From contig NZ_JAPEQG010000002.1 of NCBI RefSeq assembly GCF_026339735.1, forward strand, positions 744,001-808,000: 64,000 nucleotides of DNA, written 5' to 3'. This document shows positions 53,948 through 62,629 of this stretch, one piece after another (the first letter of the stretch is position 1; each line of letters begins with the position of its first letter). Under the pieces are notes generated by a model. The model worked only from the letters and a program-made list of their open reading frames with translations, was not told where the DNA came from and ran no database searches. The position numbers were made by a program, and so were the translations under genes. The DNA is from Streptomyces sp. NBC_01669 (GTDB lineage Bacteria > Actinomycetota > Actinomycetes > Streptomycetales > Streptomycetaceae).

Positions 53948-54493
53948 GTGTCCCGCATCGAGATCCCGCAGAGCATCGACGAGGCCCCGGTCGCGTCCCA
54001 GCCAGTCCTCGAGGACGTCAATAGGCGGTTGGGCATGCTGCCCAACGTCTTCCGGCTGCTGTCGAACAGCCCGACTGTTCTCAAGGGGGTCGTCGACCTC
54101 CAGAACACGCTGAGCCGAGTGCTGGACGCCAACACCCGGCACGCCCTGGCCATGGGGGTCACTGAGATCAACGGCTGCAACTACTGCCGCACCGCGCACA
54201 GCTTCGTGGCGGCGAACGTCAGCAAGCTGTCGCTCGATGAGATCCACCTCAACCAGGCGGGCGACTCCAGCGATCCCAAGCGTGCGGCGGCCGTCAAGTT
54301 CGGCCGAAAGGTCACTGAGCTGCGGGGCAAGGTCAGCGACGAGGACCTCCAGGAGGTGCGGGCCGCCGGCTACACAGACGCCGAGGTCCTGGAGATCGTC
54401 GCGTTCTCCGTGCAGACCCTCATGACGAACTTCATCAACAACCTGGCTGACACAGATGTCGACTTTCCGTCGGTGGAGCCGACCGCATCGTAG
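53948..54493 (+). CDS. Carboxymuconolactone decarboxylase / AhpD-like protein (CMD copy 3)
   Basis: 181 residues, closely related to CMD copy 1 (830-1384). Shared blocks are TLSRVLDA.TRHALA, the redox motif NGCNYC with C77 and C80, SSDPKRAAA and LMTNFINN near the end. It is likely a peroxidase-like or lactone-processing enzyme; substrate unknown. GTG start with AGGAGA eight bases upstream. The promoter carries one full and one variant GGAC-N6-GTCC site. Confidence 0.85.
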   Translation: MSRIEIPQSIDEAPVASQPVLEDVNRRLGMLPNVFRLLSNSPTVLKGVVDLQNTLSRVLDANTRHALAMGVTEINGCNYCRTAHSFVAANVSKLSLDEIHLNQAGDSSDPKRAAAVKFGRKVTELRGKVSDEDLQEVRAAGYTDAEVLEIVAFSVQTLMTNFINNLADTDVDFPSVEPTAS

Positions 54494-55081
54494 GTACCCT
54501 CGGCTGCGCACCCGCCAGCCTCACTACGTCCGCGGGCATCAGTGGGCGTCGAGTCAGGCCAGCAGCATGCTGATCGTCGGAGTGAAGTTGACTGAAGTGA
54601 AAACACTCGAGCCGGCAACTGCCGAAAGAGTGGTTCGTTCGTCGTCGACCGTGCGAGTCGGCTGACCGTCAAGGTCGAAGTGCCCGTACGGCTGGCGAGT
54701 ACCGATATCGCTGCTTCTTGAGGACGAGCTATGCATCGCGTGCCTCCCAGAGCAGACCGTGACTCGGTCACTGCTTAGTGGCACCGGTCCCTTCGGAGAG
54801 CCCCGGGCCTTCCCCCGTGATGGTGGACACGCGTACCCCCACCCCTCAGTGCAAGCATCACGTCTCGCCGCAGCCCCTCTAGCCGCGGCATCGACGGCCG
54901 AACGCACTGACGGACCCTTGCAGTCGCCTCGCCCTTCCCCAGAGGTGATCGCCCCGGAGGGCATGCTCGGCCCGCTGGCCGGCCTCCTCATCGAGCGCCT
55001 CCGCGTCAGCGGCGATGTGGCGGCGGCCAAGTTCGAAACCACCTCTCCCATCGACAATCCGGCCCGAGAAGCGGAGTCAAA
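54494..55081. other. No recognisable gene
   Basis: Frames on either strand look non-coding. The last 120 bases before 55082 read as a plausible but unplaced peptide (PLAGLLIERLRVSGDVAAAK), perhaps an older part of the fragment that follows. Confidence 0.45.
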
Positions 55082-55318
55082 GGCGTCTTCTTCCGCTGGC
55101 TGCGCCAAGAACGCCCGGACCTCGTCGCCGCCTACACACGGCTCTACAGCTCCGGCTCGCAGACGCCGGAACAGTGCAGGGAGTGGCTGAGCAACCAGAT
55201 ACGCCCGAGCGTCGCTCAATACGGTCTACCCGACCCCGGACCTGACATCGAGGACAAATTCGCACTGAACGGTCGAACCGCAACCGTTCAGAATCCCGGA
55301 GATCTAACGCTCTTCTGA
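55082..55318 (+). pseudogene. C-terminal fragment, possibly of a radical SAM or related protein
   Basis: 78 codons without a start: FFRWLRQERPDLVAAYTRLY, SSGSQTPEQCREWLSNQIR and a hydrophilic tail to the stop. The FFRWL...PDLV..Y..LY pattern recalls the C-terminus of Rv2578c-type radical SAM proteins, but the CxxxCxxC part is absent and the match is short. Treat the name as tentative; the fragment status is clearer. Confidence 0.4.
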
Positions 55319-55766
55319 GCCGTTCCTCGAACGCCTACCGGGCGCCAGCGGCACAAGAGTCTGAGCCGCGAGATGACCGAACCGCATCTGAGGCGAGAAT
55401 GAGCACGCCACACCGTCTTCGCAGCCGATACACCGCGCGACAGGGCAGGCAATCAGTTCATGACACACTGCGCCCTCACCTCACGCGGCGGGGCAAGACC
55501 GAAGCGGCGGACGGCGCCCTCGCCTCACAACTAGGCCTTCAGGTGGCGCACGCCGGCGGCCCAGGCCCTCTCGCCAAGAAGCGACTCCGCAGATCACTGA
55601 GGAGTCAGCGACTGCGTGAGCCGGCGCATCGAGCACCTTGGCGGCAGAGAACGGGAATGCGGTGCGCGGACATCGCGTTACCTCCATGCGGACGATATGG
55701 TCCATTTGCTCTCCATCGGAGTCGCTCCGTCGTCCGGACGGAGCCCGTACAGATACAGGAACAACA
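55319..55766. other. Upstream region of the second small GNAT gene; no gene seen
   Basis: Non-coding in appearance. It holds the operator-like site at 55690 and a CTCCGTC-GTCCG-GACGGAG inverted repeat at 55725-55743, 23 bases before the GNAT start. Confidence 0.5.
55690..55703. promoter_or_regulatory. Operator-like palindrome (GGACGATATGGTCC)
   Basis: Full GGAC-N6-GTCC match, 63 bases upstream of the GNAT start at 55767. Confidence 0.55.
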
Positions 55767-56108
55767 ATGGCCGAGAAGCTGTGGGCAGACGCGAGCGACT
55801 CGATCGCCGTCTTCCGGGACGACGAAAGCCGGTACTACGAGGTTCAAGAGAACGGCGAGTACGCAGGGTTGCTCGCTTACGAGTGCAAGGGCAATCACTA
55901 CAGCTTGACGCACACGTTCGTCCAAGAGGGCCATCGCGGCCGCGGCCTGGGGACCGCGTTGATCCGAGAAACGCTCTCCGATCTCAAAAACAAGGGTGCG
56001 ACCGTCACCAACTGGTGCCCGGTCGTGGACCGCTTCGTTGAGGGCCACCGCGAGTTTCATGAAGTAGTCGACCGCGGATCCCACACCACTGACGAGGCCC
56101 GCGGCTGA
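55767..56108 (+). CDS. Small GNAT family N-acetyltransferase (YjdJ-like)
   Basis: 113 residues with the acetyl-CoA motif HTFVQEGHRGRGLGTALIRE and the terminal VTNWCPVVDRFVEGH block. It is a relative of the gene at 41760: same length, same layout and a nearby CMD gene. The ATG has AGGAAC ten bases upstream. A GGAC-N6-GTCC site and an inverted repeat sit in the promoter. Substrate unknown. Confidence 0.8.
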   Translation: MAEKLWADASDSIAVFRDDESRYYEVQENGEYAGLLAYECKGNHYSLTHTFVQEGHRGRGLGTALIRETLSDLKNKGATVTNWCPVVDRFVEGHREFHEVVDRGSHTTDEARG

Positions 56109-56444
56109 GACGATCAACATCGTCCCAACCGAGGTGGCGCAAGCAGATCTGCCCGGGCAGCTCGCGCACCTGTCCGGTGCTGCGGCAAAATCTCGCCGAT
56201 GTCGCCGAGGCTCCCTCCTTCCTTAGGAACCATGCACGTGGCGGTCGTGAGCAGTTCGACCTCGACCGGCCTCACGACCTGTTGAGGCACCAGGAGCTCG
56301 AAAAGGGCATCGACTTGGGCATGGAGCAGCGGTCCAGCCGACAGGCCGCTCGCGGACGAAGCGGCCGGGCGGGGATACCTGCGCCCGACACCCGCGAATG
56401 ACAGCTCATTGCACCGCTCCTCCGCTGGGCAGGTCCGAGCTGTT
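56109..56444. other. No recognisable gene
   Basis: A minus-strand frame containing ALFELLVPQQVVRPVEVELL looks protein-like but has no start and no family I know. Possibly a remnant. Confidence 0.35.
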
Positions 56445-56460
56445 CAGACGTGTGACTCCT

Positions 56461-56481
56461 CCCCGTCCTGAAGGGGCGGGG
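56461..56481 (-). ncRNA. IS605-type right-end hairpin, possible end of an omega RNA
   Basis: CCCCGTCC-TGAA-GGGGCGGGG-type hairpin directly downstream of tnpB on its own strand, in the place where the guide-RNA scaffold of TnpB elements ends. The bases beyond (ACGTCTGAACAGC on the minus strand) would be the guide. Inferred from position only. Confidence 0.4.
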
Positions 56482-56488
56482 CTTCTCG

Positions 56489-57703
56489 CTATGCCGGGTT
56501 GGCGTTGCGACGGACCAGCCCGGCCCGGAGGACGTTGAGTGCTCCGACTGTGTCGGCGTGCGCGGTGTGGCCGCAGGCCTGGCAGTGGAACGTCTCCTGT
56601 GTGGGCCGGTTCCCCTTCGCGGTGTGCCCGCACGCGGGGCACCGCCGGGAGGTGTTGCGGGGGTCTACGGCGATCACTTCCCGTCCGGCGCTTTCAGCCT
56701 TGGCGTGCAGGATCGTCAGGAACACCCCCCAACCGGCATCGTTGATCGAACGGTTCAGCCCGGCCTTGACCGCGGCCCCGTTGGGCAGGAAGACGCCCGG
56801 CCGGCCGGGGTCCGGTCTCGCTGCGGGCGCCTTGCTCATGTTGCGGATCTTAAGATCTTCGTGCGCGATGAAGTCGTGCGCGCGGACCAGGCCCAGGGCG
56901 GTCTTGTGCGCGTGGTCCAAGCGCTGGCGCCGCACCTTGCGGTGCAGGGCAGCGACCTTGTCCACGGCACGCCGGTGGTTGCGGGTACGGTTCTTCGCCT
57001 TGCGTCGCGGGAACCGGGACAGGGCCTGCTGTGCAGCCTGAAGCTTCGCAGCGGCCTTGCGGGCATGGCGTGGGTTGGGGATGTGTATGCCGTTCGAATC
57101 GGTGAGATACGAGGCTATGCCCAGGTCGATGCCGACCGTGCTGCCCGTTGCCGGGAGCGGTTCGGGCTGGTCCTGTTCGGCGGTCAGCACGACGAACCAC
57201 GTGCGGCCCTCACGCTTGACCGAGACGGTCTTGACCTTGCCGGCCACGGGCCGGTGCTGGTTGACCTTGACATGCCCGACGCCCTGGAAGCGGACGCGGG
57301 TCACGGGGTCGTGCGGGGTGGCATCCCACCGGACCCCGTCGCCGTCCTTGGGGAAGTCCACCGTGTCGAAACGGCCCACTCCACGAAAGCGCGGATAGCC
57401 CGGAGCCTCCCCGGACTTGATCCGGCGGAAGAACGCGGCGAACGCCTTGTCCAGACGGCGCAAGGTGGCCTGCTGCGAGGAGAACGACCAGCGCCCCTGA
57501 CGCTCCGGATCGAACGCCCGGATGTCCTTCAGCTGCGCCGACTGCTGCCCGTACCGGACCGTGGTCCTCGAGACATGCCGGTAGGCATCCCTTCGTTCCT
57601 GTAACGCCCCGTTGTAGAGGGAGCAGTGATCGCGCAGCATCTCGCCGAGCGCGACCGCCTGCCGGGCGGCGGGCCGCATCAGAAACTTGTACGCACGAAT
57701 CAT
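56489..57703 (-). CDS. tnpB: TnpB, RNA-guided endonuclease of the IS200/IS605 group, without TnpA
   Basis: 404 residues from the ATG with GGGGGGTGAG upstream. The split RuvC acids are in place: D193 in GIDLGIASYL, E282 in AHEDLKIRN and D384 in ADTVGALNV. The zinc ribbon is C355-x2-C358 and C374-x2-C377. The N-terminal YKFLMRPAARQ strand is typical. No HUH transposase (TnpA) is found beside it, so mobility would depend on one elsewhere. It could still cut DNA guided by its omega RNA. The adjacent IS3 starts 44 bases upstream. Confidence 0.9.
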   Translation of the reverse strand: MIRAYKFLMRPAARQAVALGEMLRDHCSLYNGALQERRDAYRHVSRTTVRYGQQSAQLKDIRAFDPERQGRWSFSSQQATLRRLDKAFAAFFRRIKSGEAPGYPRFRGVGRFDTVDFPKDGDGVRWDATPHDPVTRVRFQGVGHVKVNQHRPVAGKVKTVSVKREGRTWFVVLTAEQDQPEPLPATGSTVGIDLGIASYLTDSNGIHIPNPRHARKAAAKLQAAQQALSRFPRRKAKNRTRNHRRAVDKVAALHRKVRRQRLDHAHKTALGLVRAHDFIAHEDLKIRNMSKAPAARPDPGRPGVFLPNGAAVKAGLNRSINDAGWGVFLTILHAKAESAGREVIAVDPRNTSRRCPACGHTAKGNRPTQETFHCQACGHTAHADTVGALNVLRAGLVRRNANPA

Positions 57704-58077
57704 CCAGCTCACCCCCCTTTCGGTCAGTCCGGTGAAGTTCCCCCGCTGAAGTGGACAGCCTGATACTGGGACGGATCGGTCCCGGAGAAAGCAGTCCAGG
57801 TTGAGTGGCAAGAGCAACATGAGCAAGCGGTACACGCCGGAGTTCAAGCGGGACGCGGTGGCACTGGTCCGGTCGTCGGGCCGGAATGTCACCGAGGTCG
57901 CCCGGGAACTCGGTGTGAGTCCGGAGGGGCTTCGCGGCTGGGTGAAGCAGGCGAAGACTGACCGCGGCGAGGGGGCACCCGGCGCGCTGACCACGGCGGA
58001 GAAGGACGAGCTCCAGCGGTTGCGCAGGGAGAACCGGGAACAGCAGCAGACGATCGAGATCTTGAAAAAAGCAGCGG

Positions 58078-59303
58078 TGAGGTCAATGGGTCGGTGCAAC
58101 ATCCCAGGTAGAACGGTTACTGGAGGTGTTGCTGGGTGGCGAGGATCGGGCGTCCGGGGTTGTCGGACGAGCAGAAGCGTGAAGTGTGGCGGCGATGGCG
58201 GGACGGGCAGTCGCTGAGCGAGATCGGGCGTGCGCTGGGCAAGGTGCCCGGGTCAATCCACGGGGTGGTCGCGGCGAACGGCGGTTTTGTCCCGGCGGCC
58301 AGGACCCGATCGGCCGGGGTGCTGTCGCTGGCGGAGCGGGAGGAGATCTCCCGGGGCCTGGCCGCCGCTGACTCCTTCCGGGCGATCGCGGGCCAGCTGG
58401 GGCGGGCGCCGTCCACGGTCAGCCGTGAGGTGGGGCGTCACGGCGGGCGTGAGAAGTACCGGGCCGCTCGCGCGGACGAGGGCGCCTGGGGCAATGCCCG
58501 GCGCCCGAAGTCCTGTCTGCTGCAACAGAGTCCGGCCTTGCGGGACACGGTCGCGGGCAAGCTGAAGGAGGACTGGTCGCCGCGTCAGATCGCAGGCTGG
58601 CTCGCCCGCACCTTCGCGCCCGAGGACGGTATGTACGTGTCTCACGAGACGATCTACAAGAGCCTGTTCATCCAGGCCCGAGGCGTACTCAAGAAGGAGC
58701 TTGTCTCCCATCTGCGCCGCCGACGCACGATGCGCCGCTCGAAGAACGCCTCCACCGCAGGTCAGCAGCGCGGCTGCATCCGCGACGCGGTCTCCATCCG
58801 CGAGCGTCCGGCCGAGGCCGAGGACCGGGCTGTTCCCGGCCACTGGGAAGGCGACCTGATCACCGGTGCGAAGAACAGCCACATTGCCACACTGGTCGAA
58901 CGGCACTCCCGCTACGTCATGCTCGTCCGGGTCGCAGGCAAGGACACCACCAGTGTGATCTCCGCGCTGAGTCATCAAGTCCGTTACCTGCCGGACGGGT
59001 TGATGACTTCACTGACCTGGGACCGGGGTACTGAGCTGGCCGACCACAAGCGGTTCACGATGGCCACCGACGTCAAGGTCTACTTCGCCGATCCGAAAAG
59101 CCCCTGGCAGCGGGGATCGAATGAGAACACCAACGGACTCCTCCGCCAGTACTTTCCCAAGGGAACCGACCTGTCCGGATATACCCAGGCCGACCTGGAT
59201 GCCGTCGCGCTCAAGCTGAACACCCGCCCCCGGCAGACCCTCGGGTTCGAAACTCCCGCTGATAGGCTCGCGGCAGCTGTTGCATCAACCGGTTGACTCT
59301 GCC
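58078..59303 (+). mobile_element. IS30 family insertion sequence (copy 2)
   Basis: Ends include GTCAATGGGTCGGTGCAACA at the left and GTCAACCGGTTGATGCAACA on the other strand at the right. It is flanked by GCGG at 58074-58077 and 59304-59307. Confidence 0.85.
58136..59296 (+). CDS. IS30 family transposase
   Basis: 386 residues. HTH part: GRPGLSDEQKREVWRRWRDG, AGQLGRAPSTVSREVGRHGG, SPRQIAGWLARTFAPED. DDE core: EDRAVPGHWEGDLITGAKNS, MTSLTWDRGTELADHKRF, YFADPKSPWQRGSNENTNGL. Intact frame. It is related to the frameshifted copy at 38305 and should be the better candidate for activity. Confidence 0.9.
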   Translation: MARIGRPGLSDEQKREVWRRWRDGQSLSEIGRALGKVPGSIHGVVAANGGFVPAARTRSAGVLSLAEREEISRGLAAADSFRAIAGQLGRAPSTVSREVGRHGGREKYRAARADEGAWGNARRPKSCLLQQSPALRDTVAGKLKEDWSPRQIAGWLARTFAPEDGMYVSHETIYKSLFIQARGVLKKELVSHLRRRRTMRRSKNASTAGQQRGCIRDAVSIRERPAEAEDRAVPGHWEGDLITGAKNSHIATLVERHSRYVMLVRVAGKDTTSVISALSHQVRYLPDGLMTSLTWDRGTELADHKRFTMATDVKVYFADPKSPWQRGSNENTNGLLRQYFPKGTDLSGYTQADLDAVALKLNTRPRQTLGFETPADRLAAAVASTG

Positions 59304-59328
59304 GCGGCCTTCTTCGCAAAGGAGACGA

Positions 59329-59760
59329 TGAAGTAGGCACGCTGTGCCGTTTCATCGACGCGGAGAAGGCCGCCGAGACCAACCCCGGCGGCTACAGCGT
59401 GGCCCTGCTGTGCCGCGTCATGGGGATCAACCGCTCCAGCTACTACGCGTGGCTGGTGGCCCGGCCGGCAGCGGCCGAACGACAGTGCGTCGAGGACGAG
59501 TTGACCGAGGAGATCCGTGAGATCCACGCCTCCTCGCGGGGTGCCTACGGTGCCCCGCGCGTGCACGCCGCGCTGCGGCGTAAGGGCCATGCGGTCAACC
59601 GAAAGAAAGTCGAGCGGATCATGCGCGAGCGCGACATCCGCGGCGTCACCCGCCGCAGGCACCGCCACCTGACGCAGCAGGACACCAAGGCCGCACCGGC
59701 TCCGGACCTGGTCGGCCGCGACTTCACCGCCACCCGGCCCGGCACGAAGCTCGTCGGGTC
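59329..59760 (+). pseudogene. IS3 orfB (element D), 5' part before the intron
   Basis: Encodes ETNPGGYSVALLCRVMGINR, SSYYAWLVARPAAAERQ, SRGAYGAPRVHAALRRKGHA and PDLVGRDFTATRPGTKLVG. The group II intron begins at the next base, on the opposite strand. Since the intron lies antisense to orfB, splicing of an orfB transcript would not remove it. The catalytic DDE part lies beyond the window. Confidence 0.85.
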
Positions 59761-59795
59761 GGGTAGCCGGAGGGAACTTCCCCCTCCGGCTCCCA

Positions 59796-59831
59796 CAGAA
59801 CCGTGCGTAACAGTCTCCCGTTACACGGCTC
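59796..59831 (-). ncRNA. Group II intron domain V (intron A)
   Basis: Minus-strand hairpin GAGCCGTGTAACG ... TGTTACGCACGGTTC, with the catalytic AGC at the base and the internal bulge typical of domain V. Domain VI, a GC-rich hairpin, follows at once. Confidence 0.85.
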
Positions 59832-59834
59832 TTG

Positions 59835-60283
59835 TCACCCTGAGCACCAGAAATGGCGGGCAAACCGCCAGTGGAAGAACATCCCTGGGTATCGCTGTGT
59901 GATCCCCTGGAAGCACTCCTTGGCCTTCTTGAAGCCCGCGAGCCGCTTGTACTTTCGGCGGATCCAGCGCACCAGATAGGCGTTGATGCGCCGCAGGAGG
60001 GGCTCCAGCGCGGAGCGGTAGAACGCCCCGTAGTACTGAATCCAGCCCCGCACGATCGGGTTGATGAACCGTGCGAGCTGGGCAAAGGTATGGCGAGTGC
60101 GCCGATGAATGCGCCAGCTGCGCACCTCGGCACCCATTCTCTTCAAGGCGTCCTTGCTGACTGCAGGCAGGAAGCACGGAAAGGTCACTCCGTGCCTGCT
60201 GCGGGCCGCGCGGGCTCGGAACGTGAACCCCAGGAACGTGAACGACGTCTGCGCGTACGCACTCCGCCGGTTCGCGTCCTGTC
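59835..60283 (-). pseudogene. Intron A reverse transcriptase/maturase, 3' part
   Basis: Carries SFTFLGFTFRARAARSRHGV (RT end) and the maturase-like X region SKDALKRMGAEVRSWRIHRR, NPIVRGWIQYYGAFYRSALE, INAYLVRWIRRKYKRLAGFK. The upstream exon, across intron B, ends KTRIVYC; joining gives IVYC-RQDANRR-SAYAQTSFTFLG in frame. The gene is thus intact only if intron B is spliced out. Confidence 0.85.
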
Positions 60284-60317
60284 GGGTGGCCCGGGGGAAT
60301 CTCACCCCCGGGCTCCC

Positions 60318-60353
60318 ACAGATCCCGGCGTGAACTTCTCAGTTCACCGGGCT
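60318..60353 (-). ncRNA. Group II intron domain V (intron B)
   Basis: Minus-strand hairpin GAGCCCGGTGAACT ... AGTTCACGCCGGGATC, same layout as in intron A, followed by the GC-rich domain VI at 60284-60317. Confidence 0.85.
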
Positions 60354-60366
60354 CTTACTGTCCTGG

Positions 60367-61045
60367 TCACCACACGCGCGGTACCGAAGGAACCCATTGC
60401 CAATGCACAAGCAGGCGAGGGTATCGCTTGACGATCCCTTGCCAACTTTCCTGGGCTTTCTTCCTTGACCGCAGCCGTTTGTATTTCTGACGAATCCAAC
60501 GCACCAAGTAGGCATTGATGCGCGTCAGGAGGGGATACAGCGCCGATCTGTAGAAAGCGCCATAGTAGTTAATCCAACCTCGCACGATCGGGTTGATCTC
60601 CCGCACGAGGTCCATGAAGGTGTGACCAGTGCGTGAGTGCAGCCTCCAGGACCGCACTTCTGCACTGATTCTGTTCAAGGCATCCTTACTGATCGCAGGC
60701 AGGAACGAGGTGAACATCTTCCCCTCCCTGTCCCGCGCTCCACGAGCCCGGAACGTATATCCCAGGAAGGTGAACGATGTGTACTCATGCGAGCCACGCC
60801 GCGTCCCGTCCCGGCAATAGACAATCCTGGTCTTCTCCGGATGCAGCGCCAGCCCGACCTCATCCATCCGCTCCATAAGCGCCTTGAGCACAAAACGTGC
60901 CTGGCGTTCGCTGAAACAGTGCAACACTGCATCATCCACATAGCGTTCGAACCTGATGGCCGGGAACTTCCTGGCCATCCATGTGTCGAAGGCGTAGTGG
61001 AGGAACAGGTTGGCGAGTACGGGTGAAACCGCTGAACCCTGAGGA
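60367..61045 (-). pseudogene. Intron B reverse transcriptase/maturase, 3' part
   Basis: Starts at PQGSAVSPVLANLFLHYAFD and includes the catalytic FERYVDDAVLHC (YVDD), the SFTFLGYTFRARGARDREG block and the X/maturase part NPIVRGWINYYGAFYRSALY. The frame extends upstream into the IS4 end, but those residues are not part of the enzyme. With 62630-63239 it makes a full-length protein. Confidence 0.9.
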
Positions 61046-62629
61046 GCAATGCCACTTAGATAAGCGGTCTGGTAATCGGTCGTCCACATATGCACAGGGA
61101 CACGCCCGGGGTGTTTGTGGATGGTCAACTGATCCGGTTGCCGCACTTCCTTCCTGCCGGTGAACCGGTTATGTTCCTCGCTCATGGGCGGGGTGCGGGA
61201 TAACGTGGTGCCGGTTTCTGGTGTGCGCTTGACCGACCGGGTGGGTGTCGGGGTTCTGACACGTCTGGTTCATCGGGACCTGGTCGATGAGGTACTCGCG
61301 GAGACGGGCCGTACAGAGAAACGGTCACGTTTGCTGCCGGCGCGTGTCGTCGTCTATTACGTGATGGCTCTGTGTCTGTTCTTCGGCGAGTCGTACGAGG
61401 AAGTGATGCGTCTTCTCGTCAACGGCCTACGTTTTCTGGGGACATGGCGGAAGGACTGGACGATTCCCACGACGGGTGCGATTTCCCAGGCGCGCCGGCG
61501 TCTGGGTTCGGAGCCGCTGCGGGTGCTGTTCGAGCGGGTGGCATTGCCCTGCGCGCAGCGGGGCACGCAGGGAGCGTGGATGGGTCGGTGGCGTCTGATG
61601 GCCATTGACGGGTTCGTCCTGGATATTCCTGACACCCCAGCAAATGATGGGGAGTTCGGCCGGTCCGGGGGCACACGAAATCCCGCGCCTTTCCCCCAGG
61701 TGAAGATCGTGGGGCTGGGTGAATGCGGGACTCATGCTGTGGTGGCGGCCCGGCTGGGTCCCTGGCGCGTGGACGAAGGCGTTCTCGCCGGGGAACTCGT
61801 CGCCGATTTCGAACCAGGCATGCTGGTTACCGCCGACCGGGGATTTTACGCATATCGTCTGTGGGAAGCGGCCGCGGCAACCGGTGCTGATTTGCTGTGG
61901 CGCATGCCCGACGGCCCTCATCTGCCGGTAGTCCGGCCGCTGAAGGACGGATCCTATGAGTCGTTCCTGCTTGACCCGAAGGTCCGTCGGCGGCGCGCAG
62001 TCCAGCGTCACCGCGGGTCGGACAACATAGAGGAGCCGTCCGGGATTCCGGTCCGTGTTGTCGAATACGAAGTGACGAACCGCGAAGGTAGAGGAGAGAT
62101 CTTCTGCCTGATCACCACCGTTATGGACCCGGACGAGGCTGGTGCCGCTGAACTCGCCGCTGCCTATGCCGAACGGTGGGAGTTCGAGTCCAGCCTTGAC
62201 GAGATCAAGACCCACCAACGCGGCCGCGGCGGTGTATTGCGCTCGAAAACACCGGACATGGTCGAGCAGGAGATCTGGGCACTGCTCCTGACCCATTACG
62301 CGGTCCGGCACCTGATGTGTGAGGCAGCCGAACAGGCCGACATCGACCCGGACCGCCTATCGTTCATGCGGTCACTTCGTATCATCCGCCGCCAGATCAC
62401 AGGCCAGGCGGGTTTTTCCCCCTGACCGCCTCGCGAAGGCCCTTGAAGTCGCCCGCACGGAAATAATAGAAAGGCCCAATCCCCGTCGGAGACACCGCAC
62501 CAGCCCACGAGCCGTAAAGCGTGTCCACGTCCACGCCTACAGAAAGAAGCAGCCCACCGAAACCATCATCCACCACCCCGACCCACCCCACATCAAAATC
62601 CTCGCCGTTTCCTAACTAAGTGGCATTGC
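61046..62629 (+). mobile_element. IS4 family insertion sequence (copy 2)
   Basis: Ends GCAATGCCACTTAG are inverted at the right. Perfect 8-base direct repeat CCTGAGGA on both sides (61038-61045 and 62630-62637). It interrupts the intron B reverse transcriptase at RDRGTPQG. Confidence 0.9.
61184..62425 (+). CDS. IS4 family transposase
   Basis: 413 residues. First Asp in RLMAIDGFVLDIPDTPANDG, second in GMLVTADRGFYAYRLWEAAA, and the Y-x-R-W-x-F-E signature in YAERWEFESSLDEIKTHQRG. The end FMRSLRIIRRQITGQAGFSP is typical. Intact frame and perfect TSD, so a recent arrival. It is related to the split transposase at 30443. Confidence 0.9.
   Translation: MGGVRDNVVPVSGVRLTDRVGVGVLTRLVHRDLVDEVLAETGRTEKRSRLLPARVVVYYVMALCLFFGESYEEVMRLLVNGLRFLGTWRKDWTIPTTGAISQARRRLGSEPLRVLFERVALPCAQRGTQGAWMGRWRLMAIDGFVLDIPDTPANDGEFGRSGGTRNPAPFPQVKIVGLGECGTHAVVAARLGPWRVDEGVLAGELVADFEPGMLVTADRGFYAYRLWEAAAATGADLLWRMPDGPHLPVVRPLKDGSYESFLLDPKVRRRRAVQRHRGSDNIEEPSGIPVRVVEYEVTNREGRGEIFCLITTVMDPDEAGAAELAAAYAERWEFESSLDEIKTHQRGRGGVLRSKTPDMVEQEIWALLLTHYAVRHLMCEAAEQADIDPDRLSFMRSLRIIRRQITGQAGFSP

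Larger units (their letters stand above)
57819..59336 (+). pseudogene. IS3 orfA (element D), split by IS30 (57819-58077 and 59308-59336)
   Basis: HTH and coil: SKRYTPEFKRDAVALVRSSG, ELGVSPEGLRGWVKQAKTD, LRRENREQQQTIEILKKA. After removal of IS30 and one GCGG copy the frame ends AAAFFAKETMK and stops, the usual IS3 orfA end. The ATG is at 57819. Confidence 0.9.
57747..59760 (+). mobile_element. IS3 family insertion sequence (element D), left part, host of IS30 and a group II intron
   Basis: Left end TGAAGTGGACAGCC. orfA is hit by IS30 at 58078 and orfB by a group II intron at 59761. The right end is not in the window before the edge, because the intron fills the rest. Confidence 0.75.

Noticed and set aside
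55725..55743. CTCCGTC-GTCCG-GACGGAG inverted repeat as another copy of the shared operator
   Set aside because: Different half-site and spacing from GGAC-N6-GTCC; kept only as a note on the GNAT promoter.
61046..61185. N-terminal residues MSEEHNRFTG... as the start of the intron B reverse transcriptase
   Set aside because: They are encoded by the left end of the IS4 read on the opposite strand; the real enzyme sequence starts at PQGSAV after the insertion border.
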